A DNA stretch of 64,000 nt from Candidula unifasciata (GCA_905116865.2 CAJHNH020004724.1:284001-348000); one strand, 5' to 3'. Positions 1 through 9,645 are shown, counted from the first letter of the stretch. Notes: generated from the sequence alone by a model not told the origin. Program-made: numbers and translations.

Positions 1-660
1 AAAGTTTTGCATACTCGTATGTTTTATAGATCTGGCTTACTTCTGTGCAGACGGTTTTTCCTCACCTCTCTGGCATAATGTTCCATTGAGCCACAGTGCG
101 TTTGAAGAAGAAGATCATGTCATGTGAAGCCGCCTCAGCATTAGCACTGAAGCTAGCAAAATTGCTGGCATAATATGCATTGTAATATGTGAACTTAAAA
201 TACATTAAATCAAGTTTAAAATAACAGGATTATTTCACGACTCCCACGCCTGACGTATAGTACTAGACATAAATACACTAAAGCACATTAAAACGTGCCA
301 TTTTAAAATAGGCTGTTGCCAAAAAGGTGGGGGAGGGTTGGGGGGGGGGGGGGTGGCAATGGAAGTTTCGAAGTTTTGAACAAGGAATCAAGATCATCGC
401 AGGCGAGTGTAACCCATAAGTGCTCCGTTCTTCTTCTAACTCAAGTCTGAGTGCGAAGAAGCTAAGCACAGTGCGCAGGCTCTGTCGCACTGCCGAGAAT
501 CCTGAAATACTTTGGGCACATTTTAAACTCCAAATTTAGAGTTTCGGAATAGATTTTCTCCTTATTGTTAATGAGATAAACAGCAAATGGCTGCAGAAAT
601 GGAAACTGCATCATACAACCCTCTGGTTTGAATACAGACTGAACGAGAACAATACAAGTT
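1..660. other. Anonymous AT-rich DNA, no gene seen
   Basis: No reading frame or repeat family I recognise. It holds a G-run near 338-352 and short AT-rich stretches. The small open frames here have no recognisable domain. Confidence 0.5.
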
Positions 661-754
661 GCACCTGCAACAAGATTCCAAGCAACGAAAATGTGTGGTT
701 ACTGTGGCAGCATGCTTGCTATTAAAAAAAGACAGTGAGACAAAAACTGTCAGT

Positions 755-1135
755 TCACGTGCTTGCAGTCCAAGGAGTTTATCCGAAAACGACCGCAAAA
801 GAGCCATTGTTATGCTTGAGACCGGAATAAGTTCACGAACGACTGCCAGAAAAATGAAGTCCCACCACAACACTATTGTGCGTCTCAATAAACTTAACGG
901 AACCACTGGTATTGCACGGCAAGGAGTCGGAGTGGCTAAAATCACGTGTTACTGAGCAAGAGAGACAAATTGTGCTTTGTCACTTTGGAGATCTTTTTCT
1001 CCCGGCAAGTTGAATGACAGTCAGGCAACTCACATATACAAGCCTTAACTGCAAAACGATCAGGTGTGTTAGACCAAACTTAACTTGCATAAATGGTTTG
1101 GAGCGCCTGCAGTGGCAGAGCTCAATGCCAGCATG
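755..1135 (+). pseudogene. Decayed Tc1/mariner-type transposase, N-terminal fragment
   Basis: The + strand encodes a helix-turn-helix like the paired-type DNA-binding domain of Tc1 transposases. The segment LSENDRKRAIVMLETG is followed by RTTARKMKSHHNTIVRL (about 776-885). Near 920 the similarity moves to another frame, which reads RVTEQERQIVLCHF and then a short LFLPAS stretch. These match the linker after the first Tc1 HTH. A frameshift and stops break it, and the DDE catalytic domain is absent, so it is a non-functional remnant. No terminal inverted repeats were identified. The family call rests on the HTH order and the RVT-type linker; the exact clade is unknown. Confidence 0.6.
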
Positions 1136-1166
1136 AATGAATATTTGCCAATAATAACCTATGGCG

Positions 1167-1450
1167 CGGCGTCTGTGGCTTAGGCGTTGCGAGTCTGACT
1201 CGTAATTCCAACGTACCGCGATCGAAACCCACTGCTGGCTGCGTGGATTTGTATCATGGTATGGAGCGTCGCAGGTCGACCCAGCCTAAAATAGGTACCA
1301 TGATGGCTGTCCTGGGAAAGTAAAGACGGCAGGCGTAATGCTGACCACATTACCAACCAAGTGCCGATTGGTCTGTAAAAATATGGGATGCTCTTCCCAT
1401 ATGCCCGATGAGCCTAAGGCGTGAAAAGGGATCTTTACTTTACTTTTACC
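1167..1450 (+). mobile_element. tRNA-derived SINE, family II (full-length copy)
   Basis: The head is tRNA-like, with a box A-like GTGGCTTAGGCG (1175-1186) and a box B-like GATCGAAACCC at about 1219-1229. The body, including AATGCTGACCACATTACC, recurs inverted at 15.2, 53.2, 57.6-58.4 and 58.5 kb. The copy ends in a TTTAC-type tail. The 11 bases just before it (1156-1166, AACCTATGGCG) recur at 5533-5543, after the downstream LINE. The LINE therefore appears to have inserted into this SINE's tail and separated its two target duplications. Confidence 0.7.
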
Positions 1451-1616
1451 GGTAATTCTGTGCAGCGGGGAAGCAGCCCTGAGCTTCATGAACTCAGGTG
1501 GGCCCACCTCCGAATACGTTTAGGAATCGTGGGCCGAAACGTGTGTCGACGAGGATAATTTCTACTGATGACTGTAGATCCCCGCTGTACTTGCTCCCTG
1601 TGAGTTTAATCTTATT
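1449..1616 (+). repeat. Left 168-bp terminal direct repeat of the RLE LINE
   Basis: Matches 5361-5528 at 166 of 168 positions; differences are in the AATTCTG/AAATCTG stretch and in the TTTAAT/TTTATT stretch near the end. An 11-bp closing stem (one G-U pair) joins 1461-1471 to 1579-1589, and three internal hairpins lie inside it. Either this is a severely 5'-truncated copy lying in tandem before the full copy, or both ends of the element carry the same structured RNA. Confidence 0.85.
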
Positions 1617-1941
1617 GTACGTGGCTAGCCCACAAGACTACCAGGAAAGACTGGTGACTATCGGGAAAGACCTTTTGACACCTATGGAAAGACTGGCCCC
1701 CCGGTATCGCCGGGGGGATAAACTGACATCTGGAGACAGATGTCGACTGTGGACCGGGTTGATCACCCCTAACACAGTATAATACCTCCGATTTCTTACG
1801 ACCACAATGAAATATGCCCCCAGGGCCCTCCGAAAGGGGGGGGGGGGAGAATGAAGGGCCCAATCTGATTGATACCCTCGGTGACGACTTTGCTAGCCCC
1901 CGGACTGAGTTACTCGCCCAACGTCCGGGCTGGCTCTGTAC
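1617..1941 (+). promoter_or_regulatory. 5' UTR of the RLE LINE with two perfect hairpins
   Basis: Two consecutive perfect 8-bp hairpins are present. CCCCCCGG (1697-1704) pairs with CCGGGGGG (1710-1717), and GACATCTG (1725-1732) pairs with CAGATGTC (1737-1744). Upstream, GGAAAGAC is repeated three times between about 1645 and 1692. A G-run follows near 1838-1848. The region could hold a structured RNA such as a self-cleaving or translation element, but I could not fit a known ribozyme core. Confidence 0.5.
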
Positions 1942-2715
1942 ATGTGGGAAAAGCTTCACGGGTTGCATGGTCTGAGAACGCATGCCGGAAGAATGAAATG
2001 CGAGGGTGCTCCACGCAGTAAACGCCGTCGCAAAACTACCACTCCTGTGGTAGTTTCTGAGTCGTCAGGATACGACGGGCAGGGTGAACCCCACTCGCCC
2101 GGAGAGGCCCATGACGTCGACTGCGGAGGAGCACCTTTGATGATTTCTGAAGAAGTGCGTTCCAAGATCAGGTTTCCACCTGCGAGCGAGAAGGTGGTGT
2201 GGTGTAAGTTGGAGGCTACATTATGTGAGGTACTTAAACAAACTCTAAACAAGAAGTCGCTAGGCGACAAGCTTACTAAATTTGGTGATGTAATATATGA
2301 TCACTGCTCCCGCGAGTTCGGGACAGTAGTAAAGGCACAGCCGGATGCCAAGCAGAATACTAGCAGGAGGCAGAGGGACATTCTGAAGTGTCGGGCAGAC
2401 AAGAATGCCCTCAGAAAACGGTTCAAAGCCGCTACGGGCAGCGAACGGGAGGGGCTGTACGAAGTGTGGGTGCATTTAAAGAACAAACACAGTGCCCTCT
2501 GTCGCGCCGAGCGTTCCTGTAACAACAGACGTAGAACCAAAAGGGAGCGAGAGAAATTCTTTAGGGACCCGTATCAGTTTGCCCGAGGTCTATTCGAGCA
2601 ACCGAAGTCTGGGACTCTGGTTGTCAGTCAGGAAGAACTAGAGCTACATCTACGCAAGATGTACTCGGATAAAAAGAGGTACCTCCCCTTTGGTCTGAGA
2701 TTGAGGACGTTGTGA
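1942..2715 (+). CDS. RLE LINE ORF, N-terminal part (zinc finger and linker), frameshifted
   Basis: Encodes the region before the reverse transcriptase. It begins in the remains of a C2HC zinc finger: GLRTHAGRMKC is in this frame, while the first cysteine pair (CTCGKSF, about 1935-1955) lies in another frame. A one-base indel near 1955-1965 therefore disrupts the finger. After it comes a basic segment (KRRRK), an acidic/serine-rich stretch and a long Arg/Lys-rich helical region typical of the linker before the RT. The frame ends at 2713-2715. The RT frame is already open upstream of that, reading WSEIEDVV just before its listed start, so a second frameshift lies at about 2670-2690. The ATG at 1942 is only the first Met after the broken finger, not a credible native start. 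Confidence 0.7.
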   Translation: MWEKLHGLHGLRTHAGRMKCEGAPRSKRRRKTTTPVVVSESSGYDGQGEPHSPGEAHDVDCGGAPLMISEEVRSKIRFPPASEKVVWCKLEATLCEVLKQTLNKKSLGDKLTKFGDVIYDHCSREFGTVVKAQPDAKQNTSRRQRDILKCRADKNALRKRFKAATGSEREGLYEVWVHLKNKHSALCRAERSCNNRRRTKREREKFFRDPYQFARGLFEQPKSGTLVVSQEELELHLRKMYSDKKRYLPFGLRLRTL

Positions 2716-5105
2716 AAAAGGCCAGCGGCAAGTCTGCCCCAGGTCCGAACGGTGTTCCGTACGTTCTTTACAAGCGTTGCCCGAAAATCATTAAAATGCT
2801 TCACGTCTTGTTGAGACAAGCGTGGATCCGCAATCACATATGTCCAGAGTGGTCAAAGGCAAATGGGGTCTACATTCCCAAAGAGCAGGACTCGAAGAGT
2901 CTTTCCCAATTCAGGCCCATCTCGCTGTTGAATGTCGAGGGTAAGATATTCTTCTCAGTCATGGCTCGCCGGCTCACACAGTATCTGATGACTAACAAGT
3001 ACATAGATACGAGTGTTCAGAAGGGTGGCATTCCAGGCGTTCCTGGGTGCCTTGAACACGCGACCATGATTTGGGAGGCTATCCAGAGAGCCAAGCATGA
3101 GAGAACTGATTTGCACGTTATATGGTTGGACTTAGCCAACGCCTACGGGGCAGTCCCCCATAGGCTACTGTGGCGAGCCCTTCACATGTTTCACGTACCG
3201 ACACAGATCAGTCAAATGATCGAGCAATATTTCTCCAAGTTCGCTTTGCGCTTCTCTACCTCGACGTTTACCACGAGGTGGACTGAGTTGCAGATTGGGA
3301 TAGCTATGGGCTGTACGATCTCACCCATACTGTTTGTCATGGCAATGCAGATCATGTTAGACGGGGCGGCCGGCTACGGACAGGGCCTTCAAATAGGGGA
3401 TCACTGGTTGCCGCCACTGCGCGCATTTATGGATGACACGACTATTATAACGGGCAGCGAGGAGTCTGCCCGCACGATCCTGAAAAGATTGGACGCGGTG
3501 GTCCAATGGAGCGGTATGCAGTTCAAACCGCAGAAGTCGAGGAGTCTGTCAATCCATAAGGGCAAAGTGTCGGCGATCAGTTTTACGGTGGCAAGGAACA
3601 AGATCCCTACGGTTCTGGAGGAACCGGTGAAGAGTCTCGGTCGCGTTTACGATTCGAAGTTATCTGACAGAGCGGAAGTCCGGCGAATACATGAGTCACT
3701 GGCTACAGGCCTGCTCGCGATCGAGCGATGCAGGCTGATCGGAAAATTCAAGGTATGGTGTCTCCAATTCATGTTGATTCCGAAGCTCCTATGGCCACTG
3801 CTAGTCTACGAGGTGACGATGACTGCAGTGGAAACCATGGAAAAGAAAATCAACACAGCCTTAAGAAAGTGGATTGGTGCACCGCCTTGTCTGACCGACG
3901 TGGCTCTGTATTGTAAACAGGCTAAGCTGGTACTTCCGTTCAAGCCGATAACCGAAGAGTTTAAAGTCGGCAAAGTTAGGCTCGCCATGCTTTTGCGCGA
4001 GTCCTCAGACCCAAATGTCATCGCTGTCCAGCCCGCTCTAAAGACTGGTCAGAAGTGGAGGGTCCTCGATGCGATAGAATCTGCTCAGAACGCACTAAAA
4101 TTGAAGGAGATAATGGGTTGCACACAAACCGACCGTCGAGGCCTAGGGCACGGGAAAGTCAATTGGTGGTCAAAGGCCTCAGCCAAAGAACGCCGAGACA
4201 TGGTGATACAAACGGTGAGGGACAACGAAAACGAGGTTCGGGTCCAGAAAGCAGCCCAGCAGTCGCAGCAGGGCCATTGGGTCAGCCTAGAGAGCGCATT
4301 GCCTAGAATACTCACATGGGGTGAGATCTGGCGGATGACCCCGCTGCGACTGAGCTTTATCGTTCGTTCGGCGTACGATGTATTACCGTCCGGTGTTAAC
4401 ATGGTTAAATGGTCTGCGACCAACGATCCGACTTGCCCGTTGTGCAAATCAAAGCAAACTCTTGAGCACGTCCTGTCCGCGTGCAGGAAAGCTCTAGGTC
4501 AAGGCCGCTATACCTGGCGCCACAACAAGGTGCTAAAAGAGATAGCAGCCGTTGTCGACCAGGCTAGAATGAGGGCTAATGCCAGAGCCAGTTCTAGCAT
4601 CGTCCCCATTCGTTTCCTCAAGGCTGGGCAGGTTCCAAAAGGTAAGGTCAACCAAAACGCATTCGCTCCATCTGCGCTAGACTCTGCGTGGGACTGGTTA
4701 CTGGCGGTTGATCTGCCAGGACATGAACGGTATCCCGAGTTGATCCGTAAAACCGGCCTGCCACCGGACATCGTTCTCCATTCTGCGCAAAAACGGCAGC
4801 TCATCCTGATTGAGTTGACGGTCCCGTTTGAGTCGCGGATGGAGGAGAATCATTTGTACAAGCTCGAGAAGTACAGTGATTTAGCAGCCAGTTTGAGGAG
4901 AAACGAAGCTTACACGGTACGGGTATTTGCCGTCGAAGTGGGAGCGAGAGGCCTCGTTTCCACTTCGCTCTACAATGTGGTGAAAGAACTAGGATTGCGC
5001 GGTAATGAACGGAAACGAACACTTAAAAAACTGGGAGAGGCAGCCGAAAGGGCCTCTAGCTGGCTGTGGACGCAGCGCAACAACGTAGGGGACGGGCCTC
5101 GGTGA
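2712..5105 (+). CDS. RLE LINE reverse transcriptase and restriction-like endonuclease
   Basis: Reverse transcriptase that would copy element RNA onto a nicked target. Residues count from 2712, where the codon is GTG, so this is not a true start. KSAPGPNG opens the RT (about 6-14). Then come FRPISLLNVEGKIF, the palm Asp in IWLDLANAYG (about 139), AMGCTISPILF, and the catalytic FMDDTT box (about 239) where most RTs have YxDD. A CPLC...H...C knuckle lies near 575-590. The C-terminal nuclease is marked by PDIVL (about 684) and LIELTVPFE (about 700-707), followed by a Lys/Tyr-rich helix. The reading is uninterrupted for about 797 codons, so the catalytic half looks intact. The upstream frameshifts mean this copy cannot make the complete protein without recoding. 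Confidence 0.9.
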   Translation: MKKASGKSAPGPNGVPYVLYKRCPKIIKMLHVLLRQAWIRNHICPEWSKANGVYIPKEQDSKSLSQFRPISLLNVEGKIFFSVMARRLTQYLMTNKYIDTSVQKGGIPGVPGCLEHATMIWEAIQRAKHERTDLHVIWLDLANAYGAVPHRLLWRALHMFHVPTQISQMIEQYFSKFALRFSTSTFTTRWTELQIGIAMGCTISPILFVMAMQIMLDGAAGYGQGLQIGDHWLPPLRAFMDDTTIITGSEESARTILKRLDAVVQWSGMQFKPQKSRSLSIHKGKVSAISFTVARNKIPTVLEEPVKSLGRVYDSKLSDRAEVRRIHESLATGLLAIERCRLIGKFKVWCLQFMLIPKLLWPLLVYEVTMTAVETMEKKINTALRKWIGAPPCLTDVALYCKQAKLVLPFKPITEEFKVGKVRLAMLLRESSDPNVIAVQPALKTGQKWRVLDAIESAQNALKLKEIMGCTQTDRRGLGHGKVNWWSKASAKERRDMVIQTVRDNENEVRVQKAAQQSQQGHWVSLESALPRILTWGEIWRMTPLRLSFIVRSAYDVLPSGVNMVKWSATNDPTCPLCKSKQTLEHVLSACRKALGQGRYTWRHNKVLKEIAAVVDQARMRANARASSSIVPIRFLKAGQVPKGKVNQNAFAPSALDSAWDWLLAVDLPGHERYPELIRKTGLPPDIVLHSAQKRQLILIELTVPFESRMEENHLYKLEKYSDLAASLRRNEAYTVRVFAVEVGARGLVSTSLYNVVKELGLRGNERKRTLKKLGEAAERASSWLWTQRNNVGDGPR

Positions 5106-5360
5106 GCTGGTCCGGGTGTCTAGCGGAAAGGAGTTTCTCATCCCTTTGAAAGTCCATCGTGTACGAATTGTCTGCCAGTGTCCCTCTGCCAACTGCTAAT
5201 AAAAGTCCAACATGTGTCCGGTAAACCAAAGTAAGCTTGTCGCTCGGTCGTCCAGGCATGCGGACTGTTTTAATTAGGCTGTCGCGGCGGCTTCTTATCT
5301 CACAGTACCTCCTTCGAAACCACTAAGTCGTCTTGTCTCTGGCCGAAATAATAACACCAT
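5106..5360 (+). other. 3' UTR of the RLE LINE
   Basis: Non-coding. Contains an AATAAA-type signal in GCTAATAAAAG near 5197-5207. It runs directly into the second terminal repeat. Confidence 0.5.
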
Positions 5361-5528
5361 CCGGTAAATCTGTGCAGCGGGGAAGCAGCCCTGAGCTTCA
5401 TGAACTCAGGTGGGCCCACCTCCGAATACGTTTAGGAATCGTGGGCCGAAACGTGTGTCGACGAGGATAATTTCTACTGATGACTGTAGATCCCCGCTGT
5501 ACTTGCTCCCTGTGAGTTTATTCTTATT
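5361..5528 (+). repeat. Right 168-bp terminal direct repeat of the RLE LINE
   Basis: Folds as a closed multi-stem RNA. The outer stem pairs 5373-5383 with 5491-5501 (core CAGCGGGG/CCCCGCTG). Inside are CCTGAG (5390-5395) with CTCAGG (5405-5410), CGTTT (5429-5433) with AAACG (5449-5453), and CTAC (5474-5477) with GTAG (5486-5489). A self-complementary GGTGGGCCCACC lies at 5409-5420. As the 3' end of the element it is a candidate RT recognition structure. Confidence 0.8.
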
Positions 5529-5944
5529 ACCTAACCTATGGCGGGAAAAAAAAAAGTAATATTGCTCACGCTCCTTTACTTGTGAGGTATAAATTATGTG
5601 TTTTCCAAGCTTGTTCTCCAATTCTCTTTTTATGTTGTGATAATGTTTTGGATTCAGTCAGAAAAAAATATAATATTCCTGGTCAACAATCATTGGATAA
5701 CATAACATCGTAGTGCCAAATCATCAGTAAGTGTCTTTCCCATTTTGGTGGGCGATCATGCGTCTCCACCACCTATAAGCTCCTAAATCATGTGTCAGTT
5801 CATGTGTTGATACTTTATCGTGTTTTATAATCTTCTTGCCTTGACTTACTATCTTTTCCTTGTATACATATCTCCAGTTGTTCAAGCATCATCATAATCA
5901 TCATCATCATCATCACCATCGTCCTTTTCTTCTGTTTCTTCTTC
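5529..5944. other. Flank of the LINE; no gene
   Basis: Begins with ACCTAACCTATGGCG, whose last 11 bases repeat the sequence before the SINE at 1156-1166. The rest is AT-rich, with ATC/TTC trinucleotide runs at about 5888-5955. I see no coding exon. Confidence 0.5.
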
Positions 5945-6200
5945 TTCATCATCAAAAAGAGACAGTCATCCTTTTTCGATCATATTATAAGAAGAGAAAA
6001 AATTTAACATTTTGTGACCACTGGAAAGATCTGTGAAAAGAGGGATAGAGGAAGACAACGAGAGAAGATTCTTGACAGTCTTGTTTTCATTGCATGGAGG
6101 TGTGTCAGCACACGAATTGATACATGCTGTAGGAGATCAGATGGAGAGGAATGATTTCCCACGCTTGTCGGCAGGGCACTTGATGATGATGAAGTTGTCT
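5945..6200 (+). pseudogene. LINE 3' tail, post-RT coding fragment
   Basis: Translates with frame changes to RDSHPF...VTTGKICEKRDRGRQRE and HGGVSAHELIHAVGD, the C-terminal tail of a LINE polyprotein downstream of the RT. The same tail (TTGKICGRRDKGRHR) occurs at 45656-45840, so both belong to one family. It is a 5'-truncated dead copy. Confidence 0.65.
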
Positions 6201-6505
6201 TTGGGTCCTTGTCTCTTTCAAGCTATTTGAACTACATTTTTTGTAAAGGAATTTTAAACATGTTTCAATGAAACCATATCTCTAAGGCTTCACTTAATTT
6301 TTGATCTAGTTTGTAAATGTGTGTGTGTGTGCGCGCGCGCGTGCGTATCTGTGGATGTCATAGATTTACAGCCCATTGTTAAAAATCGCTGTATGTAGCA
6401 TGCACATGTAATATTCTAACCTTTCAGTGAAACGGGTATAATCGTACTGCTGTCTTGATTTGATCAATTGTAGTTTTCATTTTCTTCTGTAATATTTGGT
6501 TCCTG
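6201..6505. other. Non-genic, short TG/GC microsatellite
   Basis: A (TG)n(CG)n stretch at about 6317-6345. Nothing else recognised. Confidence 0.5.
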
Positions 6506-6518
6506 ATCTCTGGTGATA

Positions 6519-6746
6519 TCTGTGGCTTAGGTCTTGTGAACGCGCTTCGTAATGCCGAGGTGCTGGGTTCGATCCCTGCTGCGGACGTTTTGTCTTGCGA
6601 TTTTTTTCGACCGTAGTACCAAGAGCCGACCGTCGAGAAAGCAATGGCAAACTACTGGACGTAAATTAGCCTAGAAAAGCCACAACAGCCAGATAGTGCT
6701 GGGGTTGGTTCTGCAACGTCCTGTAAAGATTCGCAACAAATTAGAA
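6519..6746 (+). mobile_element. tRNA-derived SINE, family I, with perfect 13-bp target duplication
   Basis: Box A-like TGTGGCTTAGGTC and box B-like GGGTTCGATCCC, followed by the family body and the CAACGTCCTGTAAAG tail. ATCTCTGGTGATA flanks it at 6506-6518 and 6747-6759, which defines the insertion exactly. Confidence 0.85.
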
Positions 6747-6759
6747 ATCTCTGGTGATA

Positions 6760-7085
6760 CATTTTTCATTTGATATTATCCATGTGCCACCCGTATCCTT
6801 CAGCGGAATACAAGATCCGCCATTTAGTGTATTCGTCACGGATACAATAACTATAACTTTCATAGAGGTTGAACAGGGTATTTGGGATTTCTACAGTCGG
6901 ACTGTCACTCACGGTGAAAGTCGCTGGGGTGGTAAAAAAAAATGAGATAAGAGTTAGATAATGTTGAACTGGCGAACACATTTTTAGATTGTGTAGTATT
7001 AAACCAGGAGGACACTCAAAACAAGTAAGCAACAACAACAACAAATCATAATAATTGCGTTTTTGATAACTGATTAACACTTAAA
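6760..7085. other. Anonymous AT-rich DNA
   Basis: No gene or repeat family recognised. Open frames here lack any domain. Confidence 0.4.
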
Positions 7086-7102
7086 AACACACACACACAC
7101 AC

Positions 7103-7151
<49 letters not shown>
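7086..7151. repeat. (CA)n microsatellite
   Basis: Nearly uninterrupted CA dinucleotide run with two small interruptions. Confidence 0.9.
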
Positions 7152-7153
<2 letters not shown>

Positions 7154-7310
7154 TAAGAGGCTCGCTTTCAAATCCAGCTGCGTCTCGCTGCAGTCCACGA
7201 TCCGTGTTCGAAACCGGGCGGTTCCCGGGGTTCACCCAGCCTCTAGGAAATGGGTACCAGAGTTGACATTCTGGGGTAAATGGAGGAAAGTCGCTGTAGC
7301 TACAGAGTTA
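7152..7310 (+). mobile_element. SINE-like fragment
   Basis: Contains a box B-like GTGTTCGAAACC and a body (TTCACCCAGCCTCTAGG, GGGTACCAG) resembling family II at 1270-1310. No clear box A or target duplication. Confidence 0.45.
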
Positions 7311-8131
7311 CGTGCGAACGGCGACACAGGCGGACAATTCTTATCAGCAGTCTGTAGGGGTGGCAGAGCCCTTATGGTTTATAACCGTGTGCAATGACGC
7401 TGGTTCCCGTGTCCCGACTGTACCTTTGTACTGCACACTGTTGTCGCCCCTCTGTAAGCATTACTATCGGCGCCATTTACATAACATTTCTTCTGGACAT
7501 CTTTTAACAAATCTCTCCCCCACCCCCCAGAAATAACATATTTATAACAAACCCTTCAGTGACTTCTCAGAATAACTCCTACAGACGGGTGAAGATAGAT
7601 AAACATAAAGTCAGTCTCTATGTGTGTGGCTATTAATAATTCAGCTGACGGACGCACTGACGGACAGACACACGAACGTACGAACAGACAGACACATCGA
7701 TAGAGACACAGAGCGACAGACAAACGCACGGTCGGATAGATAGTTACGTACATTGGTAAGTATGTATGTATGTAGGTAGATAGGTAATTAGACAACATCA
7801 AATTGAGAAGCACAGACATCTTGACACCACAAGAGACAACCGGACATAACTACCTCTACATAAACACAAATCTATCTAGGCAAGTCAAACAACACATAAT
7901 CACAACCCTTATCCGCCTTATACAATCCAGTACACTCGACCTCGTTAATCACGTCCCATATGAAAAGCTGAGTTCATCCAGTAGCTTTCGTCTGATTGAC
8001 CGAACTGGCTAAATGATATTAGCCGTTGCAGCCATACTCTTTTGAACAATTTTTTAGGAAAATGAGCACTTTAACTGTAGTTCGGCATATCTGTGTGTGC
8101 ATGTGTGTGCGTACATGGGTGTGTATGTTAA
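7311..8131. other. Low-complexity, no gene
   Basis: Degenerate GACA/GATA-rich sequence at about 7640-7800, otherwise anonymous. Confidence 0.4.
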
Positions 8132-8200
8132 AGTTAGTTAGGTATCCTTGACAGGTCATTGCAGAACTAACCCCGGAATTTTTTGGCTGTTGTCGTTTTT
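8132..8200 (-). mobile_element. SINE family I fragment (3' end)
   Basis: Reads AGTTAGTTAGGTATCC then TGCAGAACTAACCCC, the inverted tail of family I. The head is missing. Confidence 0.6.
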
Positions 8201-8760
8201 CAAATTTACATTTTCATTGATATCTGGACGGTCGGTTTTCGATGTGTGTTTGCCATTAGGTAATATTTATGCATGTGTGCGTGCGTGAGTGCTAGTGTGT
8301 AATACTGACTATAAGGGCTAGTCCGTGTATGGGTAGATATGAACGTTGATGCGTCTGTGTGAATGCATGAGTGTACATGTATTTGTGTGTGCACGTACGA
8401 GTATTGTGAATGCGTATATGTGTGTATGCAAGAATATGCGTGCGTGTGTATGTTTGAATGTTTATCTATTATGGTGTTTTTAATGCATGAATGCGTATAT
8501 GCATGTTTATGTATGAATGTGGAGGCATGTTATGCATGTATCTATGTGAGTATTATCTATGTATAAGAGTTTATGTGTGAGCATATAGGAAAGTGAATGT
8601 ATCCGTATAAACGAATAGTTGTGTAGTATGTATGTATGTACCTACGTATGAACGAATGTACATGTGTATGTACTTGTGTGTATGTATATGTGTGTATGTA
8701 TGTAAGAGAGTGAGTGAATGTATAAGTGGGCGTGTGTGCATGTACATTTACCATACATAC
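8201..8760. repeat. Degenerate TG/ATGT-rich low-complexity tract
   Basis: A long, imperfect run of TGTG, ATGTATG and TGAATG words. The short Cys/Tyr/Val open frames on both strands are by-products of this composition. Confidence 0.7.
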
Positions 8761-9147
8761 GTTTGGGTTTCTTCCTTGATATTTATATTATGCATACTGT
8801 TATGTGAACATGTACAAGATGAGTGTTAGTAGGGCCGAAATCTGACACGCCTGCGTGCCCAATTTGTAACTCTTTGAAAAAATGTTTGTCTGCTCGTGTG
8901 TTTGTTTGTTCGTTCGTTCGTTTATTCGTTCGTTCGTTTATTCGTTCTCAGATATGGTAAACTTTATGCTTCACATTGTGTATTGTGGAAGGTAAGACAA
9001 GAGTGTTGCACAAATATCAAACACCGCAGCTCCAACAGTCTTCACTAGAGACCTCTGTAATGAATTATTTGTCAACAAGCAAAGCGAGTATGATGTCAGT
9101 GTTGCCACTGTTGTTTGGTAAATCCACTAAGGTATAAAATAATAATA
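8761..9147. other. Anonymous DNA with (TTCG)n
   Basis: A short TTCG/TTTATTCG microsatellite at about 8905-8946. Nothing else recognised. Confidence 0.5.
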
Positions 9148-9293
9148 CAGTTAGTTGCGTATCCTTTACATGATGTTCTATTAGTGGTTTCATGGGGCAA
9201 TTTGTGTGTTCGGTAGTTTGTCTTCACTTCCTGACAGGTCGGTTATGGATACCACTGTCGAAGCCAACGCAGGGCGGTCTGCTGCCAGATCAA
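9148..9293 (-). mobile_element. SINE family I, diverged copy
   Basis: Begins AGTTAGTTGCGTATCC (inverted 3' end) and continues to GATACCACTGTCGAAGCC and GCGGTCTGCTGCC. The box B is degraded. Confidence 0.6.
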
Positions 9294-9347
9294 ATAAAGT
9301 GGCCAGAGGATAGATCTGAATTACCCACTGATTATCTCCTGTAGCTC

Positions 9348-9349
9348 AG

Positions 9350-9412
<63 letters not shown>

Positions 9413-9420
9413 TTCTCTCG
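9348..9420. repeat. (CT)n microsatellite
   Basis: CT run with occasional TTT interruptions. Confidence 0.9.
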
Positions 9421-9421
9421 T

Positions 9422-9645
9422 TGTACCTAACCAGGACATCACACAAGCGATAAACACCTGGTGACTCAAAATGCCATTATGCGAATGAATATCACTCATG
9501 GAGAGGTACCAGAAACCCCTTTATCCGCTAGGCCATATTTATGGCCCGGCTAAATTCAGGGCCCCTGGGAAAAAGCCAGGGTGGGGGCTTCAGATAACGA
9601 AACATTTCATCCCACATGGGGACGACTAAAACTATATAGAAATCA
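9422..9645. repeat. Dispersed repeat IV, copy 1
   Basis: Shares long blocks with 11308-11520: CACAAGCGATAAACACC, GCTAGGCCATATTTATG, and AAAGCCAGGGTGG then a CATATGGGGACGACT-like end. A related inverted copy lies at 28915-29090. Probably a SINE-like or MITE-like element; I do not recognise the family. Confidence 0.6.

Larger units (their letters stand above)
1449..5528 (+). mobile_element. LINE with restriction-like endonuclease, flanked by 168-bp direct repeats
   Basis: A near full-length non-LTR retrotransposon. Its order is terminal repeat (1449-1616), 5' UTR with two hairpins (1617-1941), a frameshifted ORF (about 1920-5105), 3' UTR (5106-5360) and a second terminal repeat (5361-5528). 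It has an N-terminal zinc finger, a reverse transcriptase, then a CCHC knuckle and a C-terminal PD-(D/E)xK-like endonuclease. That architecture belongs to the R2/NeSL/HERO/R4 side of LINEs rather than the APE-endonuclease LINEs. The two repeats are 166/168 identical, so the copy is young. It sits in the 3' tail of a SINE. The exact clade and target specificity cannot be settled by eye. Confidence 0.85.

Noticed and set aside
1572..1580. Possible hammerhead ribozyme core (CTGATGA) in the LINE terminal repeat
   Set aside because: The required GAAA and cleavage-site strands do not pair in any of the three permuted topologies I tried.
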